This document shows, piece after piece, positions 9,614 to 21,518 of a DNA stretch of 64,000 nucleotides; position 1 is the first letter of the stretch; the number at the start of each line of letters is the position of its first letter. The position numbers and the translations under genes were made by a program. Under the pieces are notes generated by a model. The model was not told the origin of the DNA. It ran no database searches and saw nothing but the letters and a program-made list of their open reading frames with translations. Origin of the DNA: Cocos nucifera (Eukaryota > Streptophyta > Magnoliopsida > Arecales > Arecaceae); contig QRFJ01003329.1 of the NCBI GenBank assembly GCA_006176705.1, positions 1 to 64,000 on the forward strand, read 5' to 3'.

Positions 9614-11496
9614 TTTTCTTTTTTTTTGTAGAGAGTCAAAGTTTCTAGTTAGATTTTATAATTAAGACTTGATCAATTTATTTAGAAAATTAATTTTTAA
9701 ATAAATTAGCTCCTGCTATTTTTTTAGATCCCTATACTCCCTTTATAGAGATGCAAAAATCTTCATGATTATTGATTTCTAGTGGATGATGCAGTCCCAC
9801 AAACTGACTCATCCCCTCACCTAATAGTTATTGGTGATGGGTTAGCCAGTGAGTGAACAACTCTTGTTCAATGATTCTCTAATCATGGTGCACTCAGGCT
9901 TGGTTTCTAATTCATGAATCTCACCATGCTTAGAATATTGATCCACTCCTTAATTAAGTCAGACCCACCATTTGCATAGATTAGATTCCTAATTGGATCT
10001 CTAACCATATCCAAAATATTGAGTCCAATCCATTCTCCAACCCATAGCATCCAATGGCTAATAGACATGGTTGCATCTTTCTGGTGCAGTTGAACCACTA
10101 TGATCAATCGAGAATAATCAATCCTAAGAAGGGCCCACACATCTACAATGGTGGAAGATCCTAGACTTAATCTTCTCTTAGGAAGATTTGATTTAGGTCT
10201 TTTTAAACTTGACTTAACATAGCCATAATGATTATGACTAACCTAGTGGCATGAGTTAGCTCGGATTATTAGCCACCTTAGATCAGGACTAATCCGACAA
10301 ATATGGTCAGGTAAGTGAGATCAATGGAAGGAATATGTCATTAGCTCGACAAGAATGCATTTGAGTCAAGTAGCTCTTAATTAAAAATCAGTTGATCGTA
10401 TCTGCCAAACTTACCTTAGACACTAATTTGTTGAGCCAGAACCAGTCAGGTTAGCCTACAATCCAAACTCTAACCAATGAGCCTAATTAGGTCTTAACTT
10501 GATCGATCACTCATGTGACTCGATCTTGATCTAGACTTAATCCTATTAGGCTGGTCAATTTAAGCACTCTTGATCCTATCTAACCAACTCTTGATTTGAT
10601 TTGATCAGCCACTAGACTTAATTGAGCTACCTAAGCCCAAACGCAATTTTATGAATATGTCTTAGATCTAAAAATTTTTAATTTTAGGCCTAATATGTTT
10701 CATAATCTTAATTCTTAATTAATTTTAAGGTTCATAAACAAAATATGTATACAAAATCCTAGGATTTCAGGATCTAGGGTTCTATAGAAAATAAGTTTTT
10801 GATTTTTGGTTAAGAATGAACGCGTAGCACCCCTACACATCATAAGAATTCTCCATTGAATGAGATGAGAGGACCTTTAAACCCTACTTCATTCTTATGA
10901 CCGGACGGTCAAGGGGAATGCCTTAATCAAAAACATGATAAATCTACAAAACTTGTTAGATCTACTTATATATCACATATATAAAGATTGATCTAACTAA
11001 AAACATGTTTTGCATACATCTCATGTATCATATCACGCATATTTTCAGATCAAAATTATCTCATAAAAATCTAAAAAATAAGAATTAAATTTGATCATAT
11101 CGAATTAAATTTATTCTTGATAATTTTGTAGAACTATTCTACAACTAGTCTAAACATGCATCTATCATATCTCATATGAATAAATTAAATAAATTTATTT
11201 TCTATTTTTTAAATCTAATTATAATATTTATAATATCAAAAAATAATAAATAAATAGATCTAAAAATTATTATTAATTAAATTAAAATTATGATCATGCT
11301 AGACTACATATAGAATAATTCTACTTCTAGTCTAGACATGCATCTCATACATCTTAGATCTAGATTAATTAATTTTTAATTTTTTAATTTTAGATTTAAT
11401 CATATCTCATGTGACATCTAAAATCATCTAATTATCAGATTAAAAATAAATTAAAATCAAATCTAATTAATTATGGAACCTGGCTCTGATACCAGT
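9614..11496 (-). other. Leader and primer binding site of element B
   Basis: Noncoding leader homologous to 1255-3131 of A. It contains the inner hairpin arms (cataagaat and attcttatg, near 10840-10900) though the outer stem is decayed. The PBS lies at about 11477-11494 (complement of tggtatcagagccagg) next to the LTR end. In place of the ctctctacag before gag it has an A-rich run. Confidence 0.85.
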
Positions 11497-13787
11497 TGAA
11501 GGGAAAAATCTTGTTTTCCGATGCAGATTCGTTCAGATCTGATTGGATGAAGAGGGATATTTTAAAAATTTTCTTTAAGATCCTCATTAGATCTAAGATT
11601 TTTTAGATCTAATCTTATTGATCTAATAAAATAAAATAAAATTAAATTAAAAATTAAATTAAATCTAATTTAATTGTACTTTTATTTTGGGTAATCCAAT
11701 TATCCTGTGATGATCCCGATGTTTGCTTGACGTTCAGGATGTAGCCATGCAAGCACCTGACCTCTATCGGTATTCACTCAGGTAGGATCTAGAGAACTCC
11801 TTCTCAATCTATTCTCAAAAAATCAGATCAAGATCTGATCTTGAAGGTCTTTAGAAATTTTTTTGAAGATCAACTATTGTCTCTTGCAGCAGTGCTGCCT
11901 TCTTTCTTTCCTGTCACCTTTCACCTACTTGGATCGCACCTAACTCGTGCCCAAAGTCCCTTGGGTATGGAGAGGAGAGAAAGAACCTGATGATGGCATG
12001 GAGAGAGAGGGAGAGGGGCTATATGGTATGGGCTAAAGCAAAAGCTCTCAATTCTAGGCACAGACAGGGTTTATATAGACCCTGCTATGTCATGCAGTGC
12101 CACATCATCCCGACCAATCACAGCCTATTGTGTAATCAGATCTAAATCTCATTGATCGGATGATATCATTTGATCCAATTAGATTAGAGTCCCTCATGAA
12201 CCTCTTTAGGTGGCGCCAAGACTCGTCAAATAGGACTCCTTGGCGCCACAGCATTTAAATTCATGAAGTAACCTAGAGTCCCATCTGTATGGGACTCCAT
12301 GCATTATCCTTATGGGGCGCATGCCTCCCTAGGCATGTGCCCCTTGCTTGTCTACTTTTTAGTAGGGGGACAAGGTCCAATATTCTCTCCTATGGGTGTA
12401 TGATACATGGGCAGATGTCTAAGTGTCAAAAGTCAACATTTGATCAAAGTCCAAAGACAAGATTTAGCAGGTGATGGAAAATGGCAGGTATTGTCTTAAA
12501 TTTATTTCATAAATTAAGACAACCCTTTGCTAACTTGGAAAAGCTTCAGTTAGACCAAGTAAAGATTCCTGAGTGAGTCCAAACACATTTGGCTCAGTCG
12601 AGATAAGTTTTAATAATTGTTTAAAGGAGAACATTAGGCTCAATCGTGTACTAGCATGATATTTTTTAACCTAATTGAATCTTATTCAAATCAATTAAAC
12701 TGGGTTAGTCTAGTTAATGATATCCAGATCCAAATCTTTGTTTATGTGATTTAGCTAGGTTCAGCTCCGTATGGTAATGGGATATGTCGTGATCTCTATC
12801 ATCGACATCATCGAAACACCTTCCGATGGATCAAAACTTTTCTGATTCATACAACTAGTATGATCGATCATCCAAATTATTCTAATTGCTCCCAAAATCC
12901 ATCAGTGATACCTAGCAGCATATGGTGGCAACCTATAACTAAAAACAAACCTTTAGGTGCAGTTACCTATGTGATTAAGTTCTTCTATCTTGAGCTCCAA
13001 TTGAATTAGGGTTAAGGTGATCTTGTCAAATCCTAATATCCATCATATGAATTAATCATTTGATTTAAGTCCAATGTGAAAACTCTAATAGAAATTCTTT
13101 CTATTATTTCACTCTACCATGGCCATGGGCTTATGTACTTGATTCTCATGATCAGCATAGGGCTTCTCCTCATCTACCGAGGTAGATAGATCTCCTATTG
13201 GTGCAATCCAATTCCTACAATGAACATGCTATAGCCAACATACACCTCAAGATTCTGAATGGCTAGAAGACCGAGTTATGGTGTAGTCAAACTATAACAC
13301 CCTCAAGATGATCTATCGATGCACCTCGAGTTAAAGAACTAGACACACCACTATAGCTTCGAGCTAGTCATCGACGAGAAGGTAGGCTTCCTCATGACTG
13401 CTCAAGGTGGTTACGCTTAGTGCCCTCATTCTCTAACGAGTATCTATACTCTCACTCCAGTGTCTCTACACTGTGGACTCAAGACTCATCTATCAAAAAG
13501 AAGCAATTATACACCAATCTTCCAAATCAATCATCATCCATATGATGATCCTACAGTCGGAAGCATTTTATGAGTTAATAATGAAAATTCATGTCTTAAA
13601 TTTTCAACTCTTGAAAATATAAATTATCTTTACCATTAACTCAAGGGATGTATCACAGACACTTTCAAATACATACTATGATAGAAAATAACTCATTTTA
13701 TTATTTATAGTCAAAATTATAATTTTTTTCTTAGAACTATATTACAAGTGCCAGCCAATCTAGCTTCTAGGGCACACCTATCTAACA
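11497..13787 (-). repeat. 5' LTR of element B (2291 bp)
   Basis: Minus orientation: TG at 13787, CA (plus-strand tg) at 11497. Its U3/R differs from the A/H version: TATA box tatataaa at 12070-12077 (minus) followed by ccctgtctgtgcc. It groups with the LTRs of F and G. The inverted-repeat array is present near 12790-12880. Confidence 0.93.
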
Positions 13788-15911
13788 AACTATTATCCTG
13801 ACGATGATCTGCCGTAAGTTGGGATTCTGGATCTTGCCATGCAAGTGCCTGGCCTCTACCAAAGTCTACTCAAGCTAGTGCTAGATGCCTTTTCCTCTTG
13901 AATCTGATCCCTAAAGATTAGATTTAGATCTGATCTGTAGAGCCTTCAAGACAAAAGTTGGAAGCAGCGCGCTCATCTCACGAACACCATTATCTCTTTG
14001 CCTAAATCCTTGTGCCAAAAGCTTTGGATCTTCTTTATTATTTACACCCAACCTATTGGGCATGGAGAAAGGGAAGAGGAGTAGGAGAGGAGGGCATGAA
14101 ATAAAGAGGGGGTGGCAACAATTGGTGTGGAGGAAGGAAAAACTAAAGAACCCTAGGGCGTAGGGGTTCTTATAGAGAACCCTGCGCCACCTTAGAGTCC
14201 CATTCTATCAAGCAATCAAATTACTTGATTACTTAGGACTTTAGGCCTGAAAGCCCATGCCAAATACCAGGTCCCTACCTAGTTTTGTTGCCCAAAATAA
14301 TTTCATAGGTGTCACACAAAATAGATAGGGAGAAAGAAAAGAAGTTAAGGTGCAAGGGACTCTTCCTAGAGTTTGATCTCTATCAAACTCTTTGACATGG
14401 TCAAACCTAATTTTGACCAGGTCAAAACCCTATCCATATGGGTTGCACACCCCTAGGGTTATGCACCCTTTCCTCTCTCGAGAAATCACTTAGGGGCATG
14501 CACCCCTAGAATTTCTCTAGGGGGTGCATGCCCCCTGCCCCTTTCTTTCCTACATCCGGGTCAACCTTTAACTCTTGTCCTAAAAAATCAAGAAATTGGT
14601 AGGTCTTATCTTATTCTCATCTGATGAATTAGGATAATACTTTTTTGATCTGGACAAGCTCCAGTCAGACCAGGATAAACCATATAGAGTTCCTGGATAA
14701 GCCAAATCCAATTGATTTAGTTGAGATAAACCAAAAAGACTATAAAAGAAGAATGTTAGGCTCAATCGTGTGCTAGCATGATTTTCTTGAACCTATCTGG
14801 ATCTAATCCAAATCAATCAAACTAGATTAGCTTAATTGATGACATCTAGACTCAAACTCTTGTTTGTGTGATCTAGTTAGATTCAGTTCTGGATGGTAAT
14901 GAAACATGTCACAATCTCTATCATCGACATCATCGAAATATCTTTCGATGGATCAGAATTCTTTCGATTCTTCCAATTAGAATGATCGATCATCAAGATC
15001 ATTTTAATTACTTCCAAAATCAACCAGTGACACCTAGCAGTATATGATGGCAATCCATCAGAACTGAATGCAAATCTCTTGGTGCAGCTACCTGTATGAT
15101 TGGATTCTTTTATCATGAGCCCTGATAGGATTAGGTTTAAGGTAAACTCGTTAAACCCAACATCCTATCATATTATTGAATCATTCGATCCGAGTTCGAT
15201 GTCAAATCCTAATAGATAACTCTTTTCTATTATATCACATTGCCATGGCCATGGGCTTATGGACTTGATCTCATGATCATCATAGGACTACTCCTCCTCT
15301 ATCGATGTTGATAGATCCCATCTTGGTGCAATCTAGTTCCTACAATGAACATGCTATAGCTAACATACACCTTAAGATTCTGAATGGCTAGGAGACTGAG
15401 TTATAGTATGGTCAAACTATAATACACTCAAGATGAACTACCAATGCACCTTAGGTCTAAGAACCAGACAAACAATTGCAACATCAAGCTTAGTCATCGA
15501 CAAGAAGGTAGACTTTCTTATGACTGCTCAAGGTGGTTATGCACAGTTCCCTCATTCTCTAACAAGTATCTATACTCTCGCTCCAGTATTTTTACATCAT
15601 AGACTAAAGATTCATCTATCCTAAGAAAGTGATCGTACACCAACCTTCTAGGTCAATCACCATCCTCGTGACGATCCTACGATCGGGAGTAATTTATGAG
15701 TTAATTATAAAAATTCATGTCTTAAATTTTTAACTCTTAAAAATATGAATTATCATATCTATTAACTCAAAGGATGTATCATAAATACTTTATACATAAT
15801 GTGATAGAATAAAATAATTATTTATTAATTTTAAGTTAAAATTATAAAAATGCTCCTAGAAAGTGTATTACAAGTGTCAGCCAATTTGGCTTCTAGGACA
15901 TTTATCTAACA
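13788..15911 (-). repeat. 3' LTR of element C (terminal part displaced by B)
   Basis: Minus orientation; begins with TG at 15911 after the PPT (aagtgggagtt on the minus strand, 15912-15922). At 13788 it is interrupted by B; the last ~200 bp (U5) are off-window beyond A and B. It is a third U3 version: on the minus strand a ctctataagaaccc TATA-like block near 14165-14180. The plus-strand cttctaggacatttatctaaca end is family-typical. Confidence 0.9.
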
Positions 15912-15925
15912 AACTCCCACTTGAT

Positions 15926-17399
15926 TTAAAGTCAATTGACTATAAATCTAAGTTCCATCTTCTTAAGATGGGCTTTGATCTTCTGCTGGCTCAACGGCAT
16001 CATGAGTGGATCAATCGCATTATCTGTGGTGTCGACTCTCTTGACCTTAACGTAACACTTTTTGAGGTAATCATAGATGAGATGATATCGTCACTCGATA
16101 TGCTTCAACTTCTGATGAGACCTCGGCAACTTAGCTAGGGATGTAGCACCATTATTGTCACAATATAGAGAGATGATATCTGATGGCATCACTTTGAGCT
16201 ATATGATGAATTTCTTGTACCATAATGCTTCTTTTGCAACTCCGACACAATGAGGTACTTAGCTTTCATTATGGAGTCTACAATCACCATCTATTTAGAA
16301 CTCCTTTAGCTAACAGCACCACCATTGCATATAAACAGACTTCTAGATGTTGACTTTTGATCATCTATATCAGACATAAAGTCTGAGTTTGTATACCCTT
16401 GGACTTGGAGTTCACCATTTTCAAAGATTAAAGATATATCCTTAGTCCTTCTCAAGTACTTAAGGATACATTTCACAAAAGTTCAGTACTTTTTATCTAG
16501 ATTCGACTAATATCTACTGGTGACACTCAAAACATGTGCAATATTAGATTGTGTACACAACATGGCATACATGAGGCTCCCTATTGCCAAAGCATAAGGG
16601 ATCTTGCTCATGCATTCAATCTCCTCAGGTGTGTTTGTACATATCTTATTAGAGAGATGAATGCCATGTCTGAAGGGCACCAATCTCCTCTTAGAGTTTT
16701 CCATGCTGAACCTCTTAAGCACCTCCTCTATGTACATCTTCTATGATAGACCTAGCATCCTATTTGATCTATCCCTATAGACCTTTATTCCCAATTTGAA
16801 GGATGCCACTCCTAGGTCTTTCATAGAGAACTTGTTCGACAACCATATTTTCATGGATATCAACATGAAAATATTATTTCCAATCAGGAGGATGTCATCC
16901 ATGTACAGTACGAGAAAGATAACAGCGCTCCTATTGATCTTTTTGAAAACACACGGCTTCTTCTTATTTTTAATGAAATAAATGATTTGGTCACATCATT
17001 AAAATGAGCATTCCAGCTTTGAGATGCTTGCTTGAGTTTATATATGGGCCTCTACAGCTTGTAGACCTTATGATCACTATCACTGAATGTGAAACCAAGT
17101 GACTGTTCTATATAGATATCTTTCTCAAGATATCCATTTAGGAATGCCATTTTCACATCCATCTGCCATATTTTATAATCAAAATAGATTGCAATAGCAA
17201 GTAGTGTATGGATGTATTTTAGCATGGCTACTAGTGAAAAGATCTCTTGATAGTCAATGCCCTCACGCTGACTATACCCTTTCGCTATGAGCCTAGCTTT
17301 GAATATCTCTACATTCCTATATGTACCTATCTTTCTCTTGAAGATCTATTTACACATAATAGGTATAATACCTTCAGGTGGATCTACCAAGGTCCAAAC
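15926..17399 (-). pseudogene. pol: pol of element C: RNase H and reverse transcriptase (decayed)
   Basis: Minus-strand pol end (TAA at 15926-15928) through RNase H and RT up to the insertion of D. A 76-codon stretch at 16507-16737 holds MYIEEVLKRFSMENSKR and SKIPYALAIGSLMYAMLCTQ. The RT active site region near 16880-16910 reads LYMDDIL. Many stops and indels. It breaks at VWTLVDPP of the RT N-terminus, where D is inserted. Confidence 0.88.
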
Positions 17400-18278
17400 T
17401 GTGGGTGGTGTGGTGCTCCCAAGCCTTGGGAGGCCACGGGCGGAGCCAGGATGAGGGCTCCAAGGAGACTAGAATAGGTGCAGTCTGAGGACTAGGACAG
17501 AAGTTGTCCTAGGGTGGAGGCGGCATTTAGCTCTTCACAGGCTTGAGGTTCAGGTATTAAGGACCTTAAGAGGCTTGGTTGGTGCTTTGGAGATCTGAGA
17601 TTCAAGGTGGAGCAAGAAACCAAAGTCGAAGAATCAAGACTGCATAAATAATATTTTCTATAGGTTAGCCGACTCAGTCAAAAACTGGATCAGCTAAGTC
17701 TCAGAGCATAGGCAAAATAGAAAGATCGAGTTTTGGAACTACAGGCATGACACAGAATGGGCTAGCTCAATTTCAGACTGAGCCGACCTTGTGAAACTTA
17801 ACCGACTTAATGCTGAGACTGAGCCGACTCAGTGCGCAGGCAAAGTTACACGAGGATCTATTTTGGGCTAGAGTTTGAGTTGATCCTAGGGCTCTTAAGG
17901 CCTGATTGGAGAGGTCTTAAGGGGGCTAATTCATGTATGGGTTGGGATTAGATCCAAGGGATGAGAGCATGTGAGACTTGGGCTCGAAAAGTGCTTTCAT
18001 GTATTGGGTTAGCGTAAGAAAGTTTTTAAGCTGTGGTTTATTAGGATTCATGTGAAAACTCTAGGATATATAAACTAGGATATTGTAACTTTTACAATAG
18101 AAGGAAATACAATTAAGCGTTTCTTCCTAACTCTCTTCTCTCTTCTCTTTGGTTCTAACACCAAAACCCTAGCTTCTCTCATCTTTCTTAGATCTTTTTC
18201 AGTTTGTTGAATTAACACCCAAATTCACGCAAGAGGTCGGATCTACGACTGTGGCTCCGAGTAGCCGTAGGAATAATA
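17400..18278 (+). repeat. 5' LTR of element D (879 bp)
   Basis: Starts tgtgggtggtgtgg and ends gaataata (the 3' copy ends gaacaaca). TATA box tatataaa at 18067-18074 with a TSS expected near 18100. U3 contains four RCCGAC cores and a 16-bp inverted repeat (actgag/ctcagt, 17818-17833). Unrelated in sequence to the 2.3-kb LTR family. Confidence 0.93.
17668..17828 (+). promoter_or_regulatory. DRE/CRT-like core cluster in U3 of element D
   Basis: RCCGAC is present at 17668-17673, 17782-17787, 17801-17806 and 17823-17828, about 240-400 bp before the TATA box. RCCGAC is the core recognised by plant DREB/CBF factors. All four sites are lost in the 3' LTR (near 20203-20352), each changed within the core. 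Regulatory use is inferred. Confidence 0.45.
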
Positions 18279-18280
18279 AT

Positions 18281-18298
18281 TGGTATTAGAGTAAGGTT
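18281..18298 (+). other. Primer binding site of element D
   Basis: tggtattagagtaaggttg follows the LTR end by 2 bp. It is a slightly diverged initiator-Met tRNA site. Confidence 0.85.
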
Positions 18299-18473
18299 GA
18301 ACATCAAGAAGGAAGAAGATCAATTTTCAGCAGAGATCAACAGCGAGATTTAGATCTAAAGACTTTTTCCAGGCTTCATGAGGAAGAAAGAGATCACAGG
18401 GCTGCTGTCCACCATCCATACTCAAGGTATTTCTCAAATCTATCTATTTGCTATTATTTGATTTAGATTGGTT

Positions 18474-19876
18474 ATGGAGAACAGCGAGTTGAAGGTATGA
18501 TTAGAGAAGTTTGATGGAAAAAAATATTTTATGATGTGGATGGTAAGGGTGGAGGATCTACTAGTTCAGATGAGATTGGATTTGACCTTAAAAGATAGGT
18601 CAGATGAGATCACAGATAAAGAGTGGGTATCCTTAGAGAAAAGGGCATGTGCCTTGATTAGGGCTTGTTTGGTGGATGAGATTTTGTATGGTATGTTGGA
18701 GGAGAAAACACCCAAGGGATTATGGTCAAGATTGCAGCTATTATACATGGAGAAGAACATGTGCAACAAGTTAATGCTGAAGAAGCAACTATATAGCCTT
18801 CGGATGTAGGAGCACGAGGATGTTGTGGGGCATATTCAGTAGTTCAATCGGATGAGCATGGACTTGCTTAATATAGGGATCGATTTAGAAGAGGAGGATA
18901 AGAGTCTGTTGTTGCTGTGTTCGCTATCCAGGAGCTTCAATCCGTTGATAACAACTTTGCTGTATGGTAAGGAGACACTGGTGTATGAGGAGATCGTATC
19001 AGTGCTCATGTCCAACGAGCAGCGAAAATGGATGACGAAGAGGGAGGTCTTCCAAAAGAGTCTTGTGGTATCAGAGAAGCACTGGAAAGGGAAGAAGGGC
19101 AAATAGAGGGGCAGCAAGGGGTCCAAGAGATGCTTCAAGTGTGAAGAAGTAGGACACTTTAAGTGGGAGTGTCTGCTTTGAAAGAAGTGCAAGAAAGGAG
19201 AAAGCTTGGATTCCATTAGTACAGTCACTGAAAGTGAAGATTCGGATGAAATCTTGGTGGTCTCAAAGGAGCCCATAGGGTACGATATATCTGAGATGGT
19301 TTCAGACAGGTCTACGGAGTGCAAAGGGTCTAAAGGGGCAGCGATGGTGTTCGAGGTAAAGTGGCAGGCCCAGCAGTGTAGCATTGGATGGTTGGCCTCG
19401 AGGGACTTGAAGATAGAGTTGGCTTCTACGGCATCAGGGTGACTTCAACTCTAGGTGGAGCACCGAGTAGAGGTGGTTCTATGGGTGGAGGAAGCTGCGA
19501 CATAGATTCAGAGCAGAGGGGTGCAGAGGAAGGACCTATATCCTAGCACTAATGCTAGGGCTGTATAGATCCAAGTGGAGAGGATTGTGCAGGAAGATAG
19601 GCATGGCTCTAAGGAGATAGTGTCAGGTGGAGCATCAGAAAATGCGGCGAGTGTCAATAAAAGAACATTGCATGATCTTGAGGAATGTCCAAGATAAGTG
19701 ATGCAGCTGCCAAGCAGAAGGATACCTATAACTCCAAAGGTGGTGCAGAGAAACAAGCCAAGGACTTTAGCGGTGGAGGCAGTCATCCCAAAGGCCTCAA
19801 AGGGAGCTCAGCAGTTGAAGAAGAATGGCAGTGACAAGGTGAGCATGAGGGGCTATCAGGACATGCAAGGATAGTA
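18474..19876 (+). pseudogene. gag: gag of element D with C-terminal extension, single frame broken only by stops
   Basis: ATG at 18474 opens a frame that stays in register with no frameshift to about 19876 (about 467 codons). It is broken by stop codons at 18498, 18807, 18840, 19104, 19179, 19440, 19452 and a few later ones. Copia-type Gag (UBN2/DUF4219-like) is seen in KKYFMMWMVRVEDLL, LWSRLQLLYMEKNM and IDLEEEDKSLLLLCSL. A standard CCHC zinc knuckle, CFKCEEVGHFKWEC, lies at 19131-19172. After the knuckle about 230 codons are charged and match nothing I recognise, and they run almost to the PPT. The pattern of substitutions without indels suggests the element carried only this one protein when it inserted. 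Confidence 0.82.
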
Positions 19877-19923
19877 GGATCATGCAGAAGGATGTTGTCA
19901 GGTGTGCCAAGGCTTGGATGCAC

Positions 19924-19935
19924 CAAGGTGGAGAT
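19924..19935 (+). other. Polypurine tract of element D
   Basis: caaggtggagat directly precedes the TG of the 3' LTR, as usual for copia. Confidence 0.85.
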
Positions 19936-20809
19936 TGTAGGTGGTGTGGTGCTCCGAAGCCTTGGAAGGCCACGAGCGGAGCCAAGGTGAGGGCTCCGGG
20001 GAGACTAGGATAGGTGCAGTCCTAGGGCTAGGACAGAAGTTGTCCTAGGATGGAGGTGGCATGTAGCTCTCCATGGGCTTGAGGTTCAAGTATTGAGGGC
20101 CTCAAGGGGCTTGGTTGGTTCTTCGGAGATCTAAAATTCAAGGTGGAGCAAGGAACCAAAGCTGGAGAATCAAGACTGCAGAAAGAACATTTTCTGCAGG
20201 TTAGCCAGCTCAGTTCAAAACTGGATCGGCTAAGTCTCAAAGCATAGGTAAAATAGAAAGGTCAAGTTTCGGGACTATAGGCATGGCACAAAACTAGGCC
20301 AGCTCGGTTTCAGACTAAGCCAACCTAGTGAAACTTAGCTAGCTCAGTGCTGAGACTGAGCCAACTCAGTGCGCGGGCAGAGTTACGTGAGAGTCTATTT
20401 TAGGCTAGGGTCTAGGTTGATCCTAGGGGTCTTAAGGCCTGAGAGGTCTTAAGGAGGCTAATTCATGTATGGATTGGGATTAGATTCAGGGGATAAGAAC
20501 ATATGAAACTTGGGCTCAGTGAGAGCTTTCATGTATTGGTTAGCCTAAGGGAGTTTTTAAGCTGTGGTTTATTAGGATTCATGTGGGAAGTCTAGGGTAT
20601 ATAAACCAAGATATTGTAACTTTTACAATAGAAGGGAATACAATTGAGCTTTTCTCCCTAACTCTCTTCTCTCTTCTCTCTAGTTCCAACACCGAAATCC
20701 TAGCTTCTCACATCTTTCTTAGATCTTCTTCAGTTTGCTAGATTAACACCCAGGTTCATGCAAGAGATTGGATCTACGGGTGTGGCTCCGAGTAGCCGTA
20801 GGAACAACA
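19936..20809 (+). repeat. 3' LTR of element D (874 bp)
   Basis: Starts tgtaggtggtgtgg and ends gaacaaca. TATA box at 20598-20605. The RCCGAC cores of the 5' copy are mutated here, and the 16-bp inverted repeat survives as actgag..ctcagt near 20343-20358. Confidence 0.93.
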
Positions 20810-21518
20810 CAGACTTGGTTCGAGCACATTGAGTCAATCTCTAACTTCATTGCCTTTAACCATTTCTTGGAGCTGATATTAGATATCGCCTTGTCATAGG
20901 TTTTGGAAACATCACCATGAACTTCATTTTCTATGAGGAACATTTTCTCTATATCCTCTAAAATGGTACCTAAGTACCACTTAGGAGGATGAAAAATTCT
21001 ACCTGATCTACGAGGTGGTGGAGGTTGTGTTTGAATTGGCTAAGAATGGTTGGGTTCCTCAGGTTCATTAGGTCATTGCCTTTTGGAGACCTTCTCTTCA
21101 AGCCTAATCTGTCTTTCAATGCCACCATCTTGAATAAACTATTTTTAAGAAAAATGATGTGTCGACTCATAATCACATTATGGTCTTTTGGAAGATAGAA
21201 GTAATATCCTAATGACACTTTAGTATATCTAACAAAACAAGCTCTAAATGACTTAGACACTAATTTATCCGCTTACTATTTCTTAACATGGGCTGGACAA
21301 CCCCAAATTCTGAGATGACTCAGATTTGGCTTCTTACCATGCCATATCTCATATGGTATGGTAGGAATGGTTTTAGAGGAATCCTAATTCAGTAAATAGA
21401 TTATGGTCATTAGACTATGCCCCTAAAGAAACTCAGGGAGGTTTGTGAAGCTCATCATGGATCGGATCATATCTAATAAGGTCTGATTTTTCCATTCTAA
21501 AATCCTATTGAGTTGAGT
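20810..21518 (-). pseudogene. pol: pol of element C: RT N-terminus and integrase C-terminal part
   Basis: Continues C past D. Minus-strand reading gives WLKAMKLEIDSMCSNQV (20743-20943), then the integrase tail including the SLGYYFYLPKDHNVI stretch (20970-21260) and the TPPG..LNG..E region cut by E at 21518. The last 56 bp (21463-21518) are repeated on the other side of E at 54954-55009. Several stops. Confidence 0.87.

Larger units (their letters stand above)
9267..13787 (-). mobile_element. Element B: copia element, 5' part only in the window
   Basis: On the minus strand it has 5' LTR (11497-13787), PBS, leader and the start of gag (to 9267), where A is inserted; the rest lies left of the window beyond A. 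Its 5' LTR end (TG at 13787) abuts LTR-type sequence of element C, so B entered the 3' LTR of C about 200 bp from that LTR's end. The right flank begins aacta; the matching duplication cannot be seen. Confidence 0.9.
17400..20809 (+). mobile_element. Element D: gag-only (non-autonomous) copia-type LTR element
   Basis: Complete element of 3410 bp: LTRs 17400-18278 and 19936-20809, PBS, one gag-like frame, PPT. Flanks caaac (17395-17399) and cagac (20810-20814) are a 5-bp duplication with one change. The internal region is only 1657 bp and has no protease, integrase, RT or RNase H. Movement would need proteins from a related copia element. The two LTRs differ at about one base in eight over the first 200, so the insertion is old. 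It resembles the TR-GAG class described in plants. Confidence 0.9.

Noticed and set aside
18836..19384. 182-codon minus-strand frame inside D
   Set aside because: It is the reverse reading of the gag frame of D, which has a zinc knuckle and Gag motifs; a shadow frame.
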